Source: Subdoligranulum variabile
GTDB lineage: Bacteria > Bacillota > Clostridia > Oscillospirales > Ruminococcaceae
Length of the DNA: 64,000 nucleotides
Reading direction: 5' to 3'
Assembly (NCBI GenBank): GCA_004554775.1
Contig: SFKI01000009.1
Location: forward strand, 1-64,000
Positions 8,210-16,442 of this stretch are shown piece after piece; position 1 is the stretch's first letter, and every line of letters starts with the position of its first letter. A program made the translations under genes and the position numbers. The notes below the pieces were generated by a model, which did no database searches, was not told where the DNA came from, and saw nothing but the letters and a program-made list of their open reading frames with translations.

Positions 8210-9097
8210 TTATTCGGCCTCGGGGTCATAATGGCCCAGAAGGTCAGCGAACTTTTGCAGCATTTCATCGCTGTAAAAGTCGATTTTCAGCGAGCCTTTG
8301 CCGTCCCTATATTCCACGTGGACCTCGCTGCCGGTCACTTCTTTCAGGGCGGCTTCGATCTCCACTGCGCGTTTGGGGCGGTTGAACGGGTCCGGCTTGG
8401 CTTTCGGCTGTTTGGCGGGCTTGGCCAGCTTTTTGCAAAGGGCCTCGGTCTGGCGGACGTTCAGCCCGTTGGCCTCGACCTCCGCGGCCGCCTGGCGCAT
8501 CAGGTCCTGCGTGGGCAGGCCCAACAGCACCTTGGCGTGACCGGCGCTCAGCACCCCGGCACTGACCTTACGGCGGACATCCTCTGGCAAAGCAAGCAGG
8601 CGCAGGCTGTTTGTGACGGCGCTGCGGCTTTTGCCAAGCTTTTTGGCAGCAGTCTCCTGCGTCAAGCCGTACTTTTCGATCAGTTGGTGGCAGCCCTCGG
8701 CTACCTCTATGGGGTTCAAGTCCTCACGCTGCAAGTTTTCGATCAGCGCCAGGGCTGCGGCCTGTTCGTCAGAAACATCCTTGATGATGACCGGCACCTC
8801 ATCCAACCCGGCCAGGCGGGCAGCACGCCAGCGGCGCTCACCCGCGATGATGATATAGCCGGTGCCCAGTTTTTTGGGCCGCACGGCAATGGGCTGCAGC
8901 AGGCCGTTTTCGGTGATGCTGTCTGCCAGCTGGTTCAGCGCATCATCATCAAACTTTTTGCGCGGCTGGGAGGGGTCAGGCTCGATCTCGCGCAGCGGCA
9001 GGGTAGAGGCAGCCGCATCATCTGCGGTGGTTTCGGGCAGGTCGGCAAACAACAGATCCAGCCCTTTGCCCAGGCCGCCCATTTTCTTTTTTGCCAT
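8210..9097 (-). CDS. parB: chromosome partitioning protein ParB (Spo0J)
   Basis: A 295-residue ParB CTPase clamp that loads at parS and works with ParA and SMC in origin segregation. Starting with MAKKKMGGLGKGLDLLF, it has the N-terminal CTP-binding region with the family motif GERRWRAAR near residue 93, the ENLQREDLNPIE segment near 118, a helix-turn-helix (TQETAAKKLGKSRSAVTN) near 145, and a C-terminal dimerisation segment. It begins 4 bases after the parA stop, so the two are one operon. Three strong parS-like sites occur at 3150, 9977 and 11670, and a poor one lies inside this gene at 8310. Confidence 0.96.
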   Translation of the reverse strand: MAKKKMGGLGKGLDLLFADLPETTADDAAASTLPLREIEPDPSQPRKKFDDDALNQLADSITENGLLQPIAVRPKKLGTGYIIIAGERRWRAARLAGLDEVPVIIKDVSDEQAAALALIENLQREDLNPIEVAEGCHQLIEKYGLTQETAAKKLGKSRSAVTNSLRLLALPEDVRRKVSAGVLSAGHAKVLLGLPTQDLMRQAAAEVEANGLNVRQTEALCKKLAKPAKQPKAKPDPFNRPKRAVEIEAALKEVTGSEVHVEYRDGKGSLKIDFYSDEMLQKFADLLGHYDPEAE

Positions 9098-9101
9098 CGG
9101 C

Positions 9102-9866
9102 TCACCTCTCGTTCTTGCTTAAAAATTCGCGTGCCAGTTCCATATAAGCTTCGCTGCCTTTGCCGTTGGGCTCATAGAAATTGATCGGCATGCCAAAGCT
9201 CGGCGCTTCGGACAGGCGCACCGAGCGGGGGATAACTGCTTTGAACACCTTGTCGCCATAATACTTTTTCACCTGGGCCACAACCTGCATCGTCAGGTTC
9301 AGGCGGCCGGAGTACATGGTGAACAGCACGCCCTCGATATCCAGGTAGCGGTTATACTTTTTGCGCACCATTTTCAGGGTGTTCATCAGCTCGGTCAATC
9401 CCTCCAGCGCGTAGTATTCGCACTGCAAGGGGATCAGCACCGTATCGGCGGCGCACAAGCCGTTGATGGTGAGCAGATCCAGCGAGGGCGGGCAGTCGAT
9501 GAAAATATAATCGTACAGCGGCACAACGGGGGCCAGCACACTGCGCAGGCGCATTTCACGCCGGGGCAGGTTGACCAGCGCCACGGCGGCACCGGCCAAT
9601 TGGGTGTTGGAGGGGAGCAGATCGGCATTATACTCGGTTTTGACGATGGCGTTGCGCACATCATCATCTTCGATCAGGCAGGTATAGATATCCGATTCCA
9701 GCTTGTTTTTGGCGATGCCGTAACCGCTGGACGCATTGCCCTGGGGGTCAAGGTCAACGACAAGGACTTTTTTGCCCAGTGCTGCCACGCAGGCGCTGAG
9801 GTTTACGACGCTGGTGGTTTTGCCCACACCACCTTTCTGGTTTGCTACTGCGATGACCTTTGCCAC
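9102..9866 (-). CDS. parA: chromosome partitioning ATPase ParA (Soj)
   Basis: A 254-residue ParA/MinD-type ATPase. The deviant Walker A motif KGGVGKTTSVVNL lies at residues about 10-22 with the signature Lys, the Walker A' region DLDPQGNASSGYG near 40, and Walker B FIDCPPSLDLL near 120. In this family ATP-bound dimers bind DNA non-specifically and, with ParB, control origin segregation and DnaA activity. The start is GTG at 9866 with GGAGG 7-8 bases upstream. Upstream, the minus strand carries an extended -10-like TGTGCTATAAT, and the perfect parS at 9977 lies just beyond it, so ParB could influence this promoter. Confidence 0.96.
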   Translation of the reverse strand: MAKVIAVANQKGGVGKTTSVVNLSACVAALGKKVLVVDLDPQGNASSGYGIAKNKLESDIYTCLIEDDDVRNAIVKTEYNADLLPSNTQLAGAAVALVNLPRREMRLRSVLAPVVPLYDYIFIDCPPSLDLLTINGLCAADTVLIPLQCEYYALEGLTELMNTLKMVRKKYNRYLDIEGVLFTMYSGRLNLTMQVVAQVKKYYGDKVFKAVIPRSVRLSEAPSFGMPINFYEPNGKGSEAYMELAREFLSKNER

Positions 9867-9970
9867 GCTTTTCCCTCCGTTTTTGCATTTTCAGGCGGTT
9901 TTGCCCGCCTGGATTCTATTATAGCACAAGAAAACACTATAAAAAAGGGGTCAAAAGCAAAAAATACCCT

Positions 9971-9998
9971 GCAAAATGTTCCACGTGGAACATTTTGC
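9971..9998. promoter_or_regulatory. perfect parS site within a 28-bp palindrome
   Basis: The 16-bp core TGTTCCACGTGGAACA (9977-9992) is a perfect palindrome, extended on each side by GCAAAA/TTTTGC to 28 bp. It lies between noc and parA. Confidence 0.92.
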
Positions 9999-10018
9999 AG
10001 AGCTCGTGCGATTTTTAC

Positions 10019-10882
10019 TTATAATTCCGCCGCATACTCTTTGGCAGCAGGCGGGGCGGTCGGCTCCTGCACGGGGCGGCCATCGGTGCCTACAGGGATG
10101 CGCACGATGTACTCCAGACACCCGTCATGTTTATCACAGCGGGTGGTGGCCTGGATGCCCTTTTGCGTCATCAGGTCAACGGCGTGCTGCAAGGTGTTTA
10201 CAAAAAAGCGGACGTCCCGCACCATGGGGATGGTGCGGCGGCAGGGGCTTGGCCCGTTGGGCGCGGCCAGCATCTGGTCAACAAGTTTGTCCGCCTGGCG
10301 CACGCTGAGTTTATCGCGTGCCATCTTTTCCAGCGCGGGGGTGCGGCGGCTTTCCGGTAGGCGCAGGGCCGCGCGGGCGTGGCGCTCGGTCAGGTGGTTA
10401 GCCGTGCAAAGCTGCTGTTGTTCAGGCGTAAGAGTCAGCAGGCGCAGCTTGTTGGCAAGGGCAGGCTGGCTTAGGCCTAACCGCCGCGCGGCTTCGGCCT
10501 GGGTGCAGCCCCACAGACGGATGACCTCTTTGATGCCGCGCGCCGTGTCGAACGGATCGAGCTGGCTGCGCTGTAAGTTTTCCAACAGTCCCAGCGCGGC
10601 GGACTCGCTGTCATCGTAGTCGGCCACGATTGCAGGTACTTTTTCCAGTTTGGCCAGGCGGCAGGCGCGCAGACGGCGTTCACCCGCGATGAGCTGATAT
10701 TTGCGCAGCCCCACCCGCCGCACGCTGATGGGCTGCAATAAACCGTTTTGCAAAATGCTGACGGCCAGCGCCGCGATCTCCGGTTCATCAAAGGCCGTGC
10801 GGGCCTGGTAAGGGGACGGTTCAATGCAGTCAACGGGCAGCATGACGATGCGCCCCTGTTTTTGTATTTCGTTCTTAGCCAC
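10019..10882 (-). CDS. noc: ParB-family nucleoid occlusion-like protein (Noc position)
   Basis: A 287-residue second ParB paralogue placed between rsmG and parA, exactly where Bacillus has noc. It has the ParB N-terminal fold (PVDCIEPSPYQARTAFDE, then LIAGERRLRACRL near residue 75 and LLENLQRSQLDPFDTARG near 105) and an HTH (TQAEAARRLGLSQPALANK). Noc proteins bind DNA and membrane and block division over the nucleoid. No clear N-terminal amphipathic membrane helix is visible, so function is assigned mainly by position. The start is GTG at 10882 with GGAGG 8 bases upstream; the longer frame would run into rsmG and across a terminator and is rejected. Confidence 0.8.
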   Translation of the reverse strand: MAKNEIQKQGRIVMLPVDCIEPSPYQARTAFDEPEIAALAVSILQNGLLQPISVRRVGLRKYQLIAGERRLRACRLAKLEKVPAIVADYDDSESAALGLLENLQRSQLDPFDTARGIKEVIRLWGCTQAEAARRLGLSQPALANKLRLLTLTPEQQQLCTANHLTERHARAALRLPESRRTPALEKMARDKLSVRQADKLVDQMLAAPNGPSPCRRTIPMVRDVRFFVNTLQHAVDLMTQKGIQATTRCDKHDGCLEYIVRIPVGTDGRPVQEPTAPPAAKEYAAEL

Positions 10883-10910
10883 TTTTGATTCCTCCCTGCG
10901 GGTTCGTTCT

Positions 10911-10951
10911 ACAAATAAAAAAGCTATGCTTTTCCCTGGGAAAAGCATAGC
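10911..10951 (-). terminator. terminator between rsmG and noc
   Basis: Perfect GCTATGCTTTTCC/GGAAAAGCATAGC hairpin with a short loop, followed on the minus strand by TTTTTTATTTG. It separates the mnmE-mnmG-rsmG transcript from noc-parA-parB-serS. Confidence 0.85.
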
Positions 10952-11010
10952 ACGGACTGGAAAAAAGTGGAAGAAAAATCGTTCGTTGGGATTTTTCCCT
11001 TTTCGCGGTG

Positions 11011-11715
11011 TTACAGCGGCTTCTTCGCAATTTTGCCGCCGTTTCTGGGGTAAACGGTCGAAGTCTGCGATATTTTTTCGCACATCACCAACCCGCGGGC
11101 ACTGCCGTCGGGCAGGGTGAACTGCCGCGTTTCGCGGTATTTGCCGCCCAGTTTCTTTAGGGCGTTGGCGGCGGCTTTGGCTTCGGCATCCGCCTCGGGG
11201 CCTTTCATGGCGATGAACACGCCACCGACCTTGACAAGCGGCAGGCAGTATTCGCTCAGCACCGGCAGGGCGGCCACAGCGCGGGCACTGGCAATGTCAA
11301 ACTGCTCACGCCAGATTTTGCGGGCAGCTTCCTCGGCGCGCTCTTTGGCAAATTCGACACCGGTCAGGCCCAGTTCGGCGCAGGCGTACTTTAAAAAGTC
11401 CACGCGCTTGCCGGTGGGTTCCATCAGGGTCAGCTGCAATTCCGGCTTGTAGATTTTGGCCACGATGCCGGGAAAGCCCGCGCCGGTTCCCACGTCGACC
11501 ATTTTGCCCTGCACTTCGGGCTGGGCTGCAAACAGCAGACTGTCCGTAAAATGGCGATCCTCGATGCCCTTGGGGCTGGTGATGGCGGTGAGGTTGACCT
11601 TTTCGTTATAGCTTACCAAAATCTCGGCATAGCGGTCCAACTGGTCCAACTGGGCGGGGGAGAGGGCAATGTTCCACGTGGAACATTTTTCGGCCAAACG
11701 GTTTTTATTGATCAT
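11011..11715 (-). CDS. rsmG: 16S rRNA (guanine527-N7)-methyltransferase
   Basis: A 234-residue Rossmann-fold methyltransferase (GidB) that makes m7G527 in 16S rRNA; loss of this activity gives low-level streptomycin resistance in other bacteria. The SAM motif VDVGTGAGFPGIVAKI is near residue 68, with NLTAI and DSLL motifs before it. It follows mnmG with a 9-base gap. The ATG at 11715 is taken as start; a GTG three codons upstream (11724), abutting the mnmG stop, is the alternative. A perfect parS palindrome (11670-11685) is embedded in its 5' coding sequence and is read there as CSTWN, a clear case of a segregation site coded within a gene. Confidence 0.95.
   Translation of the reverse strand: MINKNRLAEKCSTWNIALSPAQLDQLDRYAEILVSYNEKVNLTAITSPKGIEDRHFTDSLLFAAQPEVQGKMVDVGTGAGFPGIVAKIYKPELQLTLMEPTGKRVDFLKYACAELGLTGVEFAKERAEEAARKIWREQFDIASARAVAALPVLSEYCLPLVKVGGVFIAMKGPEADAEAKAAANALKKLGGKYRETRQFTLPDGSARGLVMCEKISQTSTVYPRNGGKIAKKPL
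11670..11685. promoter_or_regulatory. perfect parS site inside rsmG
   Basis: TGTTCCACGTGGAACA, identical to the 9977 site, overlaps codons near residue 12 of rsmG. With the sites at 3150 and 9977 it defines the left-side ParB loading zone within about 17 kb of oriC. Confidence 0.92.
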
Positions 11716-11724
11716 AGTGTACAC

Positions 11725-13590
11725 TCATTTCTGTTTCAGCAGCACAATGCTCAGCTGGGCCAGGTCGCTGGGGGATACGCCCGGGATGCGCCCGGCCTGG
11801 GCCAAGGTGCGGGGGCGGATTTTCTGCAATTTTTCGCGGGCTTCCAGCGTGATCATCTCGATGGGGCTGTAGTCGAAGTTTTCGGGGATCTTTACATTCT
11901 CGTGGCGCTGGATGTCCCGGATCAACCGTTCCTCGCGGGCAATGTAGCCAGCATAGCGGATCTCAGTCTCAATGCGCTGCGCCATGGCGGGGGTCACACC
12001 CTCGCCGCGGCCAATGACTTTGGCGATCAACTCATAACTGATGTACGGGCGGCGCATCAGTTCCAGCGCCGTACCGCCGATCTCGCCCAACTCGGCCCCC
12101 TCGGGCGCGGCGGCTTTCAGGTCAGCCAGCCGCACGGTTGTTTTGGCAAGGCGGTCCATCTCATTTTGCTTGATTTCGCGGTCCTTGCAGAAAACTGCCC
12201 ACCGGGCATCGTCCACCAGGCCGTATTCACGGCCGATCGGCGTCAAGCGCTCGTCGGCGTTATCTTGCCGCAAGCTCAGGCGGTATTCGCTGCGGCTGGT
12301 CATCATGCGGTAGGGATCCATCACACCTTTGGTCACAAGGTCGTCGACCAGCGTGCCCAGGTAGCTCGTGTGGCGGGCCAATACCAGTTCTTCTTTGTCC
12401 AGCGCATGGCGGGCGGCGTTCAGACCAGCCAACAGGCCCTGGGCAGCGGCTTCCTCATAACCGGAGGTGCCGTTGAACTGCCCGGCACCGTAAATGCCCG
12501 CGACCACCTTGCTTTCCAGTGTAGGCTTTAACGTGGTGGGGTCAACGCAGTCGTACTCGATGGCGTAAGCCGGGCGCATGATCTCGAGGTGCTCAAAGCC
12601 TTTGATCGTGCGGTACATAGCGTTCTGCACAACTTCCGGCAGGCTGGAAGAAAGCCCCTGCAAATACATTTCCTCGGTGTCCTCGCCGCAGGGCTCCACA
12701 AAAATCGGGTGGCGCTCCTTATCCTTAAAGCGCACGACCTTATCCTCGATAGACGGGCAGTAGCGCGGGCCAACGCCTTGGATGTCGCCGCCGTACAACG
12801 GCGAGCGGTGCAGATTTTCCAGAATGACCCGGTGGGTCTCGGGGTTGGTGTAGGCAATGTAGCAGTCGACCTTGTTGTGCATCGGCTGACGCGTCAAAAA
12901 GCTGAACGGCTGCAATTCTTCGTCCGGGTCACCGGGCTGGCGCTCCAGTTGGGTAAAGTCGATACTGCGGCGATGCACACGGGCCGGGGTGCCGGTTTTA
13001 AAGCGACGCAGCGTAAAGCCGTGTTCGACCAGACATTTCGTCAGGGCTGTGGCGGCATGGGTGCCGTCGGGGCCGCTGTCGTAGTGGGCCTCGCCTACAA
13101 AAATACGCCCACCCAGTGTGGTGCCGGTGGCGATGACGACGGCCTTGCAGCTGTAATAGCCGTTCAGCCCCGTGATAACACCACAGACTTTGCCGTCCCT
13201 GATATCCACGGCGACGATTTCGGCCTGGTGGATGTCCAGATTCGGGGTCTTTTCCAGCGCATGCTTCATCCACATGTGGTAGCGCTTGCGGTCAGTCTGC
13301 ACGCGCAGGCTGTGCACAGCGGGACCTTTGCCGCGGTTCAGCATGCGGCTCTGCAAAAAGGTCGCGTCGGCGGCAACGCCCATCAGACCGCCCAGCGCGT
13401 CGACCTCGCGCACCAGGTGGCCTTTGGCGGTGCCGCCGATGGACGGATTGCACGGCATATTGCCGATAAAATCCAGCGAGAGAGTGAACACAGCGGTTTT
13501 AGCCCCCAGTGTTGCCGCAGCGTGCGCAGCCTCGATGCCTGCATGCCCGGCACCGATCACGACCACATCATAACTTCCCAGTGTATCCAT
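11725..13590 (-). CDS. mnmG: tRNA uridine-5-carboxymethylaminomethyl modification enzyme MnmG
   Basis: A 621-residue FAD enzyme (GidA) that with MnmE modifies the wobble uridine-34 of several tRNAs. The N-terminal dinucleotide motif DVVVIGAGHAGIEAAHAAA, family motifs NPSIGGTAKGHLVREVDALGG near residue 45 and the C-terminal helical region (NFDYSPIEMITLEAREKL near 560) are intact. Start at 13590 is chosen because GAGG lies 8 bases upstream and the protein then begins close to the FAD motif; an upstream ATG at 13608 overlaps the mnmE stop as ATGA and is possible. It lies between mnmE and rsmG in the usual order. Confidence 0.96.
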   Translation of the reverse strand: MDTLGSYDVVVIGAGHAGIEAAHAAATLGAKTAVFTLSLDFIGNMPCNPSIGGTAKGHLVREVDALGGLMGVAADATFLQSRMLNRGKGPAVHSLRVQTDRKRYHMWMKHALEKTPNLDIHQAEIVAVDIRDGKVCGVITGLNGYYSCKAVVIATGTTLGGRIFVGEAHYDSGPDGTHAATALTKCLVEHGFTLRRFKTGTPARVHRRSIDFTQLERQPGDPDEELQPFSFLTRQPMHNKVDCYIAYTNPETHRVILENLHRSPLYGGDIQGVGPRYCPSIEDKVVRFKDKERHPIFVEPCGEDTEEMYLQGLSSSLPEVVQNAMYRTIKGFEHLEIMRPAYAIEYDCVDPTTLKPTLESKVVAGIYGAGQFNGTSGYEEAAAQGLLAGLNAARHALDKEELVLARHTSYLGTLVDDLVTKGVMDPYRMMTSRSEYRLSLRQDNADERLTPIGREYGLVDDARWAVFCKDREIKQNEMDRLAKTTVRLADLKAAAPEGAELGEIGGTALELMRRPYISYELIAKVIGRGEGVTPAMAQRIETEIRYAGYIAREERLIRDIQRHENVKIPENFDYSPIEMITLEAREKLQKIRPRTLAQAGRIPGVSPSDLAQLSIVLLKQK

Positions 13591-13604
13591 ACGTTTATCC
13601 TCTA

Positions 13605-14996
13605 TCATTTACCCACACAGAACGTTTCAAAAACTTCCTCGATCGTGGCATCGCTCGCATCCTCTCCGGTCAGGTCGCAAAGGGCCTGCAAGGCGTCAGT
13701 CAGGCAGATGCCGATCGCGTCCAGCCCATATCCGGCCTGCCGGGCATGGATGGCTTCCTCGATGGCATCCCGTGCGCGGGTTGCCGCCGCCAACTGGCGG
13801 GCGCTGCAAAGCTGTGCTGCGCCGGTGTCCAGCTGGGCCGTGCCCAACAGTTCTGCTACCGCTTCGGTCAAGGGCTGCAAGCTGTCGGCCTCTTTCGCGC
13901 ACAATGTGATGACCTTTTTAAAGTAGGGGCGCAGGGTTCCGGCTGCGTTCTCCGTGGAATCGGCCAGATCCTGCTTGTTCAAAATCGCCAGTGCGGGGCG
14001 GTCCTGGCAGCGGCGGGCAATCTCCCGATCGGCGTCGGTCAGCGGCTGGGCGGCGTCGAACACCGCCAGCACCAGCCCGGCCTCGTCGAGCTTTTTCCAG
14101 CTGCGGCGGATGCCCTCGGCCTCGATGGCATCGCCATCCGCGCCAACCTCGCGCACACCGGCGGTGTCAAACAGGTTCAGGCGGATCTCACCCAACTGGA
14201 CGGCCTGCTCGACGATATCGCGGGTCGTGCCTGCTACCGGCGTTACGATGGCACGGTCGAATCCGGCCATCAGATTCAGCAGTGTGCTTTTGCCCACGTT
14301 GGGACGGCCCAACAGCACACAATCCACCCCGCGCCGCAGCACCGCACCGGCCCCGTAGCCGTTGATCAAGCTGTCCAGTTCGGCTTTCTGGGTGCGCAGG
14401 GTTTGCAGCAACTGCACGTCGGAAAGCTCCGGCACGTCCTCCTCGGGGTAGTCGATCCAGGCGGTCAGGTGGGCGTTCAGGCTTTGCAGTGCTGTCTGGA
14501 TGGCACCGATGCGTTTTGCCAGCCGTCCGTCCAGTGCGCTTTTGGCCAACGCCGCCCCCTGGCGGCCATTGGCCGCGATAACTTCCATCACGGCTTCGGC
14601 CTGGGTCAGGGACATGCGGCCATGTTCCAGTGCACGGCGGGTGAACTCGCCCGGCCCAGCCGGGGCAGCGCCTGCAGTAATTAAAGCTTCAAGCAGTCCG
14701 TCCGCCATGGCGGTGCCGCCGTGGATCGAAAGCTCAATGACATCCTCGCCGGTATAGGAGTGGGGTTCGCGGAAAAACAGTGCAATGGTCTCGTCCATCT
14801 CCTGCCCGTGCAGCAGGTAGTGTCCCAGCATGGCAGTGTACCCTTTTGCTTCGGCCACTCTGCGCCCCACGTGGAGCGGTGCAAAGATCTTTTCCACAAT
14901 AGGGTAGGCGTCCGGCCCCGATACACGCACCACGGCAATGCCGCCCGCGCCGGGGGGCGTTGCCAGCGCGCAGATTGTCTGCTGTAAACGATCCAC
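13605..14996 (-). CDS. mnmE: tRNA modification GTPase MnmE
   Basis: A 463-residue GTPase (TrmE/ThdF), partner of MnmG in wobble uridine modification. It has the N-terminal tetrahydrofolate-binding domain (TPPGAGGIAVVRVSG near residue 12), a helical domain and a G domain with G1 GRPNVGKSTLLN near 220, G2/G3 region GTTRDIVEQ and DTAGVRE, and G4 NKQD near 330, and ends with the C-terminal motif ending FCVGK, retaining the FC(I/V)GK cysteine. The start is GTG at 14996 with GGAGG 7 bases upstream; the longer frame from 15029 is rejected. The stop codon overlaps an ATG of the mnmG frame. Confidence 0.96.
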   Translation of the reverse strand: MDRLQQTICALATPPGAGGIAVVRVSGPDAYPIVEKIFAPLHVGRRVAEAKGYTAMLGHYLLHGQEMDETIALFFREPHSYTGEDVIELSIHGGTAMADGLLEALITAGAAPAGPGEFTRRALEHGRMSLTQAEAVMEVIAANGRQGAALAKSALDGRLAKRIGAIQTALQSLNAHLTAWIDYPEEDVPELSDVQLLQTLRTQKAELDSLINGYGAGAVLRRGVDCVLLGRPNVGKSTLLNLMAGFDRAIVTPVAGTTRDIVEQAVQLGEIRLNLFDTAGVREVGADGDAIEAEGIRRSWKKLDEAGLVLAVFDAAQPLTDADREIARRCQDRPALAILNKQDLADSTENAAGTLRPYFKKVITLCAKEADSLQPLTEAVAELLGTAQLDTGAAQLCSARQLAAATRARDAIEEAIHARQAGYGLDAIGICLTDALQALCDLTGEDASDATIEEVFETFCVGK

Positions 14997-15117
14997 AGCG
15001 ATACCTCCGAGAAATAGAATATCTAACACTTTATCATACCACGAATTTTTTGTTTTTCCTACTGATTTTTTAAAAAAGATTCCGGGTCGTAGAACTTCAT
15101 GTTTTCCACAGTCTTGT

Positions 15118-15180
15118 TTAAAACTTTTTTCTGTTTACTTTGCAGCGGGTGGCTATGAAATCCGCCCCTACGATTTCTAT
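15118..15180. repeat. degenerate copy of the TGTAGGGGCG...CGCCCCTACG repeat
   Basis: The segment GGGTGGCTATGAAATCCGCC followed by CCTACG (about 15147-15172) matches most bases of the hairpin unit at 45724-45750. It lies in the 327-base gap between jag and mnmE, next to the composite hairpin element at 15234-15322. No gene is seen in this gap. Confidence 0.5.
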
Positions 15181-15233
15181 TGTTGCTTTGTGGATGGGCA
15201 ATGTTCACTCCTGCAACTTCGCTATATGCAAAA

Positions 15234-15322
15234 GGGGGAGACACCATCTACTGGTGTCTCCCTCTTTTCATAGGTCAATGGAAAGTTCTTTTGCCTACTT
15301 TTCTTTCAAGAAAAATAGGTAG
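15234..15322. repeat. composite hairpin element, copy G (core plus right arm)
   Basis: The central hairpin GGGAGACACCA/TGGTGTCTCCC (15236-15262), flanked by AAAA and TCTTTT, is followed by the right-arm sequence GAAAGTTCTTTTG and the hairpin CCTACTTTTCTT-TC-AAGAAAAATAGG ending next to the jag stop codon (15324). The left arm is missing. The core can act as the jag terminator. Confidence 0.7.
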
Positions 15323-15323
15323 A

Positions 15324-16424
15324 TTAAAACTCGATTTTACCGAAGGCGAAATCGTCGCCGTCATGTATGCGCTCCGTAGTCTTGGGTGCCATGGGCTGGG
15401 CGTTGGGGTCGCGGGGACGATCCGCGAACTCACGATCCGGCACGCTGGAACGCGGGCCTCCGTAGGGGCGGCCGCCATCGCGGCGGGAATCACGGCCATC
15501 ACGGCGCGGGCCGCCGCTGCGGGGACCGCGTCCACCGTCACGGCGGGGACCACGACCATCGCGGCGCGGGCCACGGCCTCCATCACGGCGGGGGCCACGG
15601 GTGTTGCGGGCATTGTCGCGATCCGGCAGGTTGGATGCGTTCGGATCGGTGGAGTAGATCACAATGTGGCGGTTGGGGCCTTCACCCTTGCTCTCGCTGC
15701 GTACACCCTCGATCTCCGCAACTGCGGTGTGGATGATGTGGCGCTCGTAGGGGTTCATCGGCTCCATCTCATAATAGCAGCCAGTGCGGATGACACGCTC
15801 GGCAATGCGCTTAGCCAGGGCAGAAAGGTCATCCTCGCGCTTGTTGCGGTAGCCACCCACATCCAGGCCCAGCTTGACGTAGGGGCCTTCCATGCGGTTG
15901 ATGACCAGGCTGGCCAGGTAGGAAAGGCTCTCCATCGTCTCACCGCGGCGACCGATCAGGGCACCCATGTGCTCACCGGTCACGCGCAGGATCGTGGCTT
16001 CGCCCTTCTTGACGGCGGTAAAGTTGAAATCTTCCACGCCCATCAGCTTAAAGATGGGGGTCAGGTAATCGACACCAGCCTGCAAACGCGGGTCAGCGGA
16101 GATGTCCAGGGGCACCTCCTCATCCTCGGCTGCGTCAACAGCCGGGGCTTCGGTGGGCTCGGCAGCCGGGGCTGCTTCTTCCACGGGGGCGGCGGGAGCC
16201 TCAACAGGGGCAGCCAGGGCAGTTTCGACCTGCTTGACCTCTTCGGCTTCTGGCTCTTCCACCTTCACCAAAACTTTTGCGGGGATGGTTTTGAACAGTT
16301 TACGGGCAGGGAACTCCAGCACTTCGTAGCTTACATTGATATCATCGCGGTCTACGCCCAGGGCTTCGCAGGCGGCCTGTACCGCAGCTTCTACGGTCTT
16401 GGCGCTCATTTCAATGCTGCGCAT
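15324..16424 (-). CDS. jag: Jag/KhpB RNA-binding protein with Arg-Gly-rich tail
   Basis: A 366-residue protein with an N-terminal Jag domain (residues 1-50), an acidic and then Ala/Pro-rich linker (55-125), a KH domain with GxxG loop (LIGRRGETMESL near 175), an R3H domain near 215-265 and an unusual basic tail of about 60 residues built from repeats of RGPRRDGG type before a conserved-looking end (FAFGKIEF). KhpB/Jag proteins bind RNA with KhpA and affect cell elongation and division. The start at 16424 follows GAGGAGG. It lies 18 bases after yidC in the usual rnpA-yidD-yidC-jag order. The repeat tail is encoded by a short tandem DNA repeat at about 15455-15600. Confidence 0.92.
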   Translation of the reverse strand: MRSIEMSAKTVEAAVQAACEALGVDRDDINVSYEVLEFPARKLFKTIPAKVLVKVEEPEAEEVKQVETALAAPVEAPAAPVEEAAPAAEPTEAPAVDAAEDEEVPLDISADPRLQAGVDYLTPIFKLMGVEDFNFTAVKKGEATILRVTGEHMGALIGRRGETMESLSYLASLVINRMEGPYVKLGLDVGGYRNKREDDLSALAKRIAERVIRTGCYYEMEPMNPYERHIIHTAVAEIEGVRSESKGEGPNRHIVIYSTDPNASNLPDRDNARNTRGPRRDGGRGPRRDGRGPRRDGGRGPRSGGPRRDGRDSRRDGGRPYGGPRSSVPDREFADRPRDPNAQPMAPKTTERIHDGDDFAFGKIEF

Positions 16425-16442
16425 CTTTGTTGCCTCCTCTTA

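Noticed and set aside
8310..8325. TATTCCACGTGGACCT as a fourth parS
   Set aside because: Three mismatches to the local perfect site, including inner-arm positions; probably chance within parB coding sequence.
10019..11083. Longer start for the Noc-like protein at 11083
   Set aside because: It would overlap rsmG and cross a strong minus-strand terminator. The GTG at 10882 has a good ribosome site.
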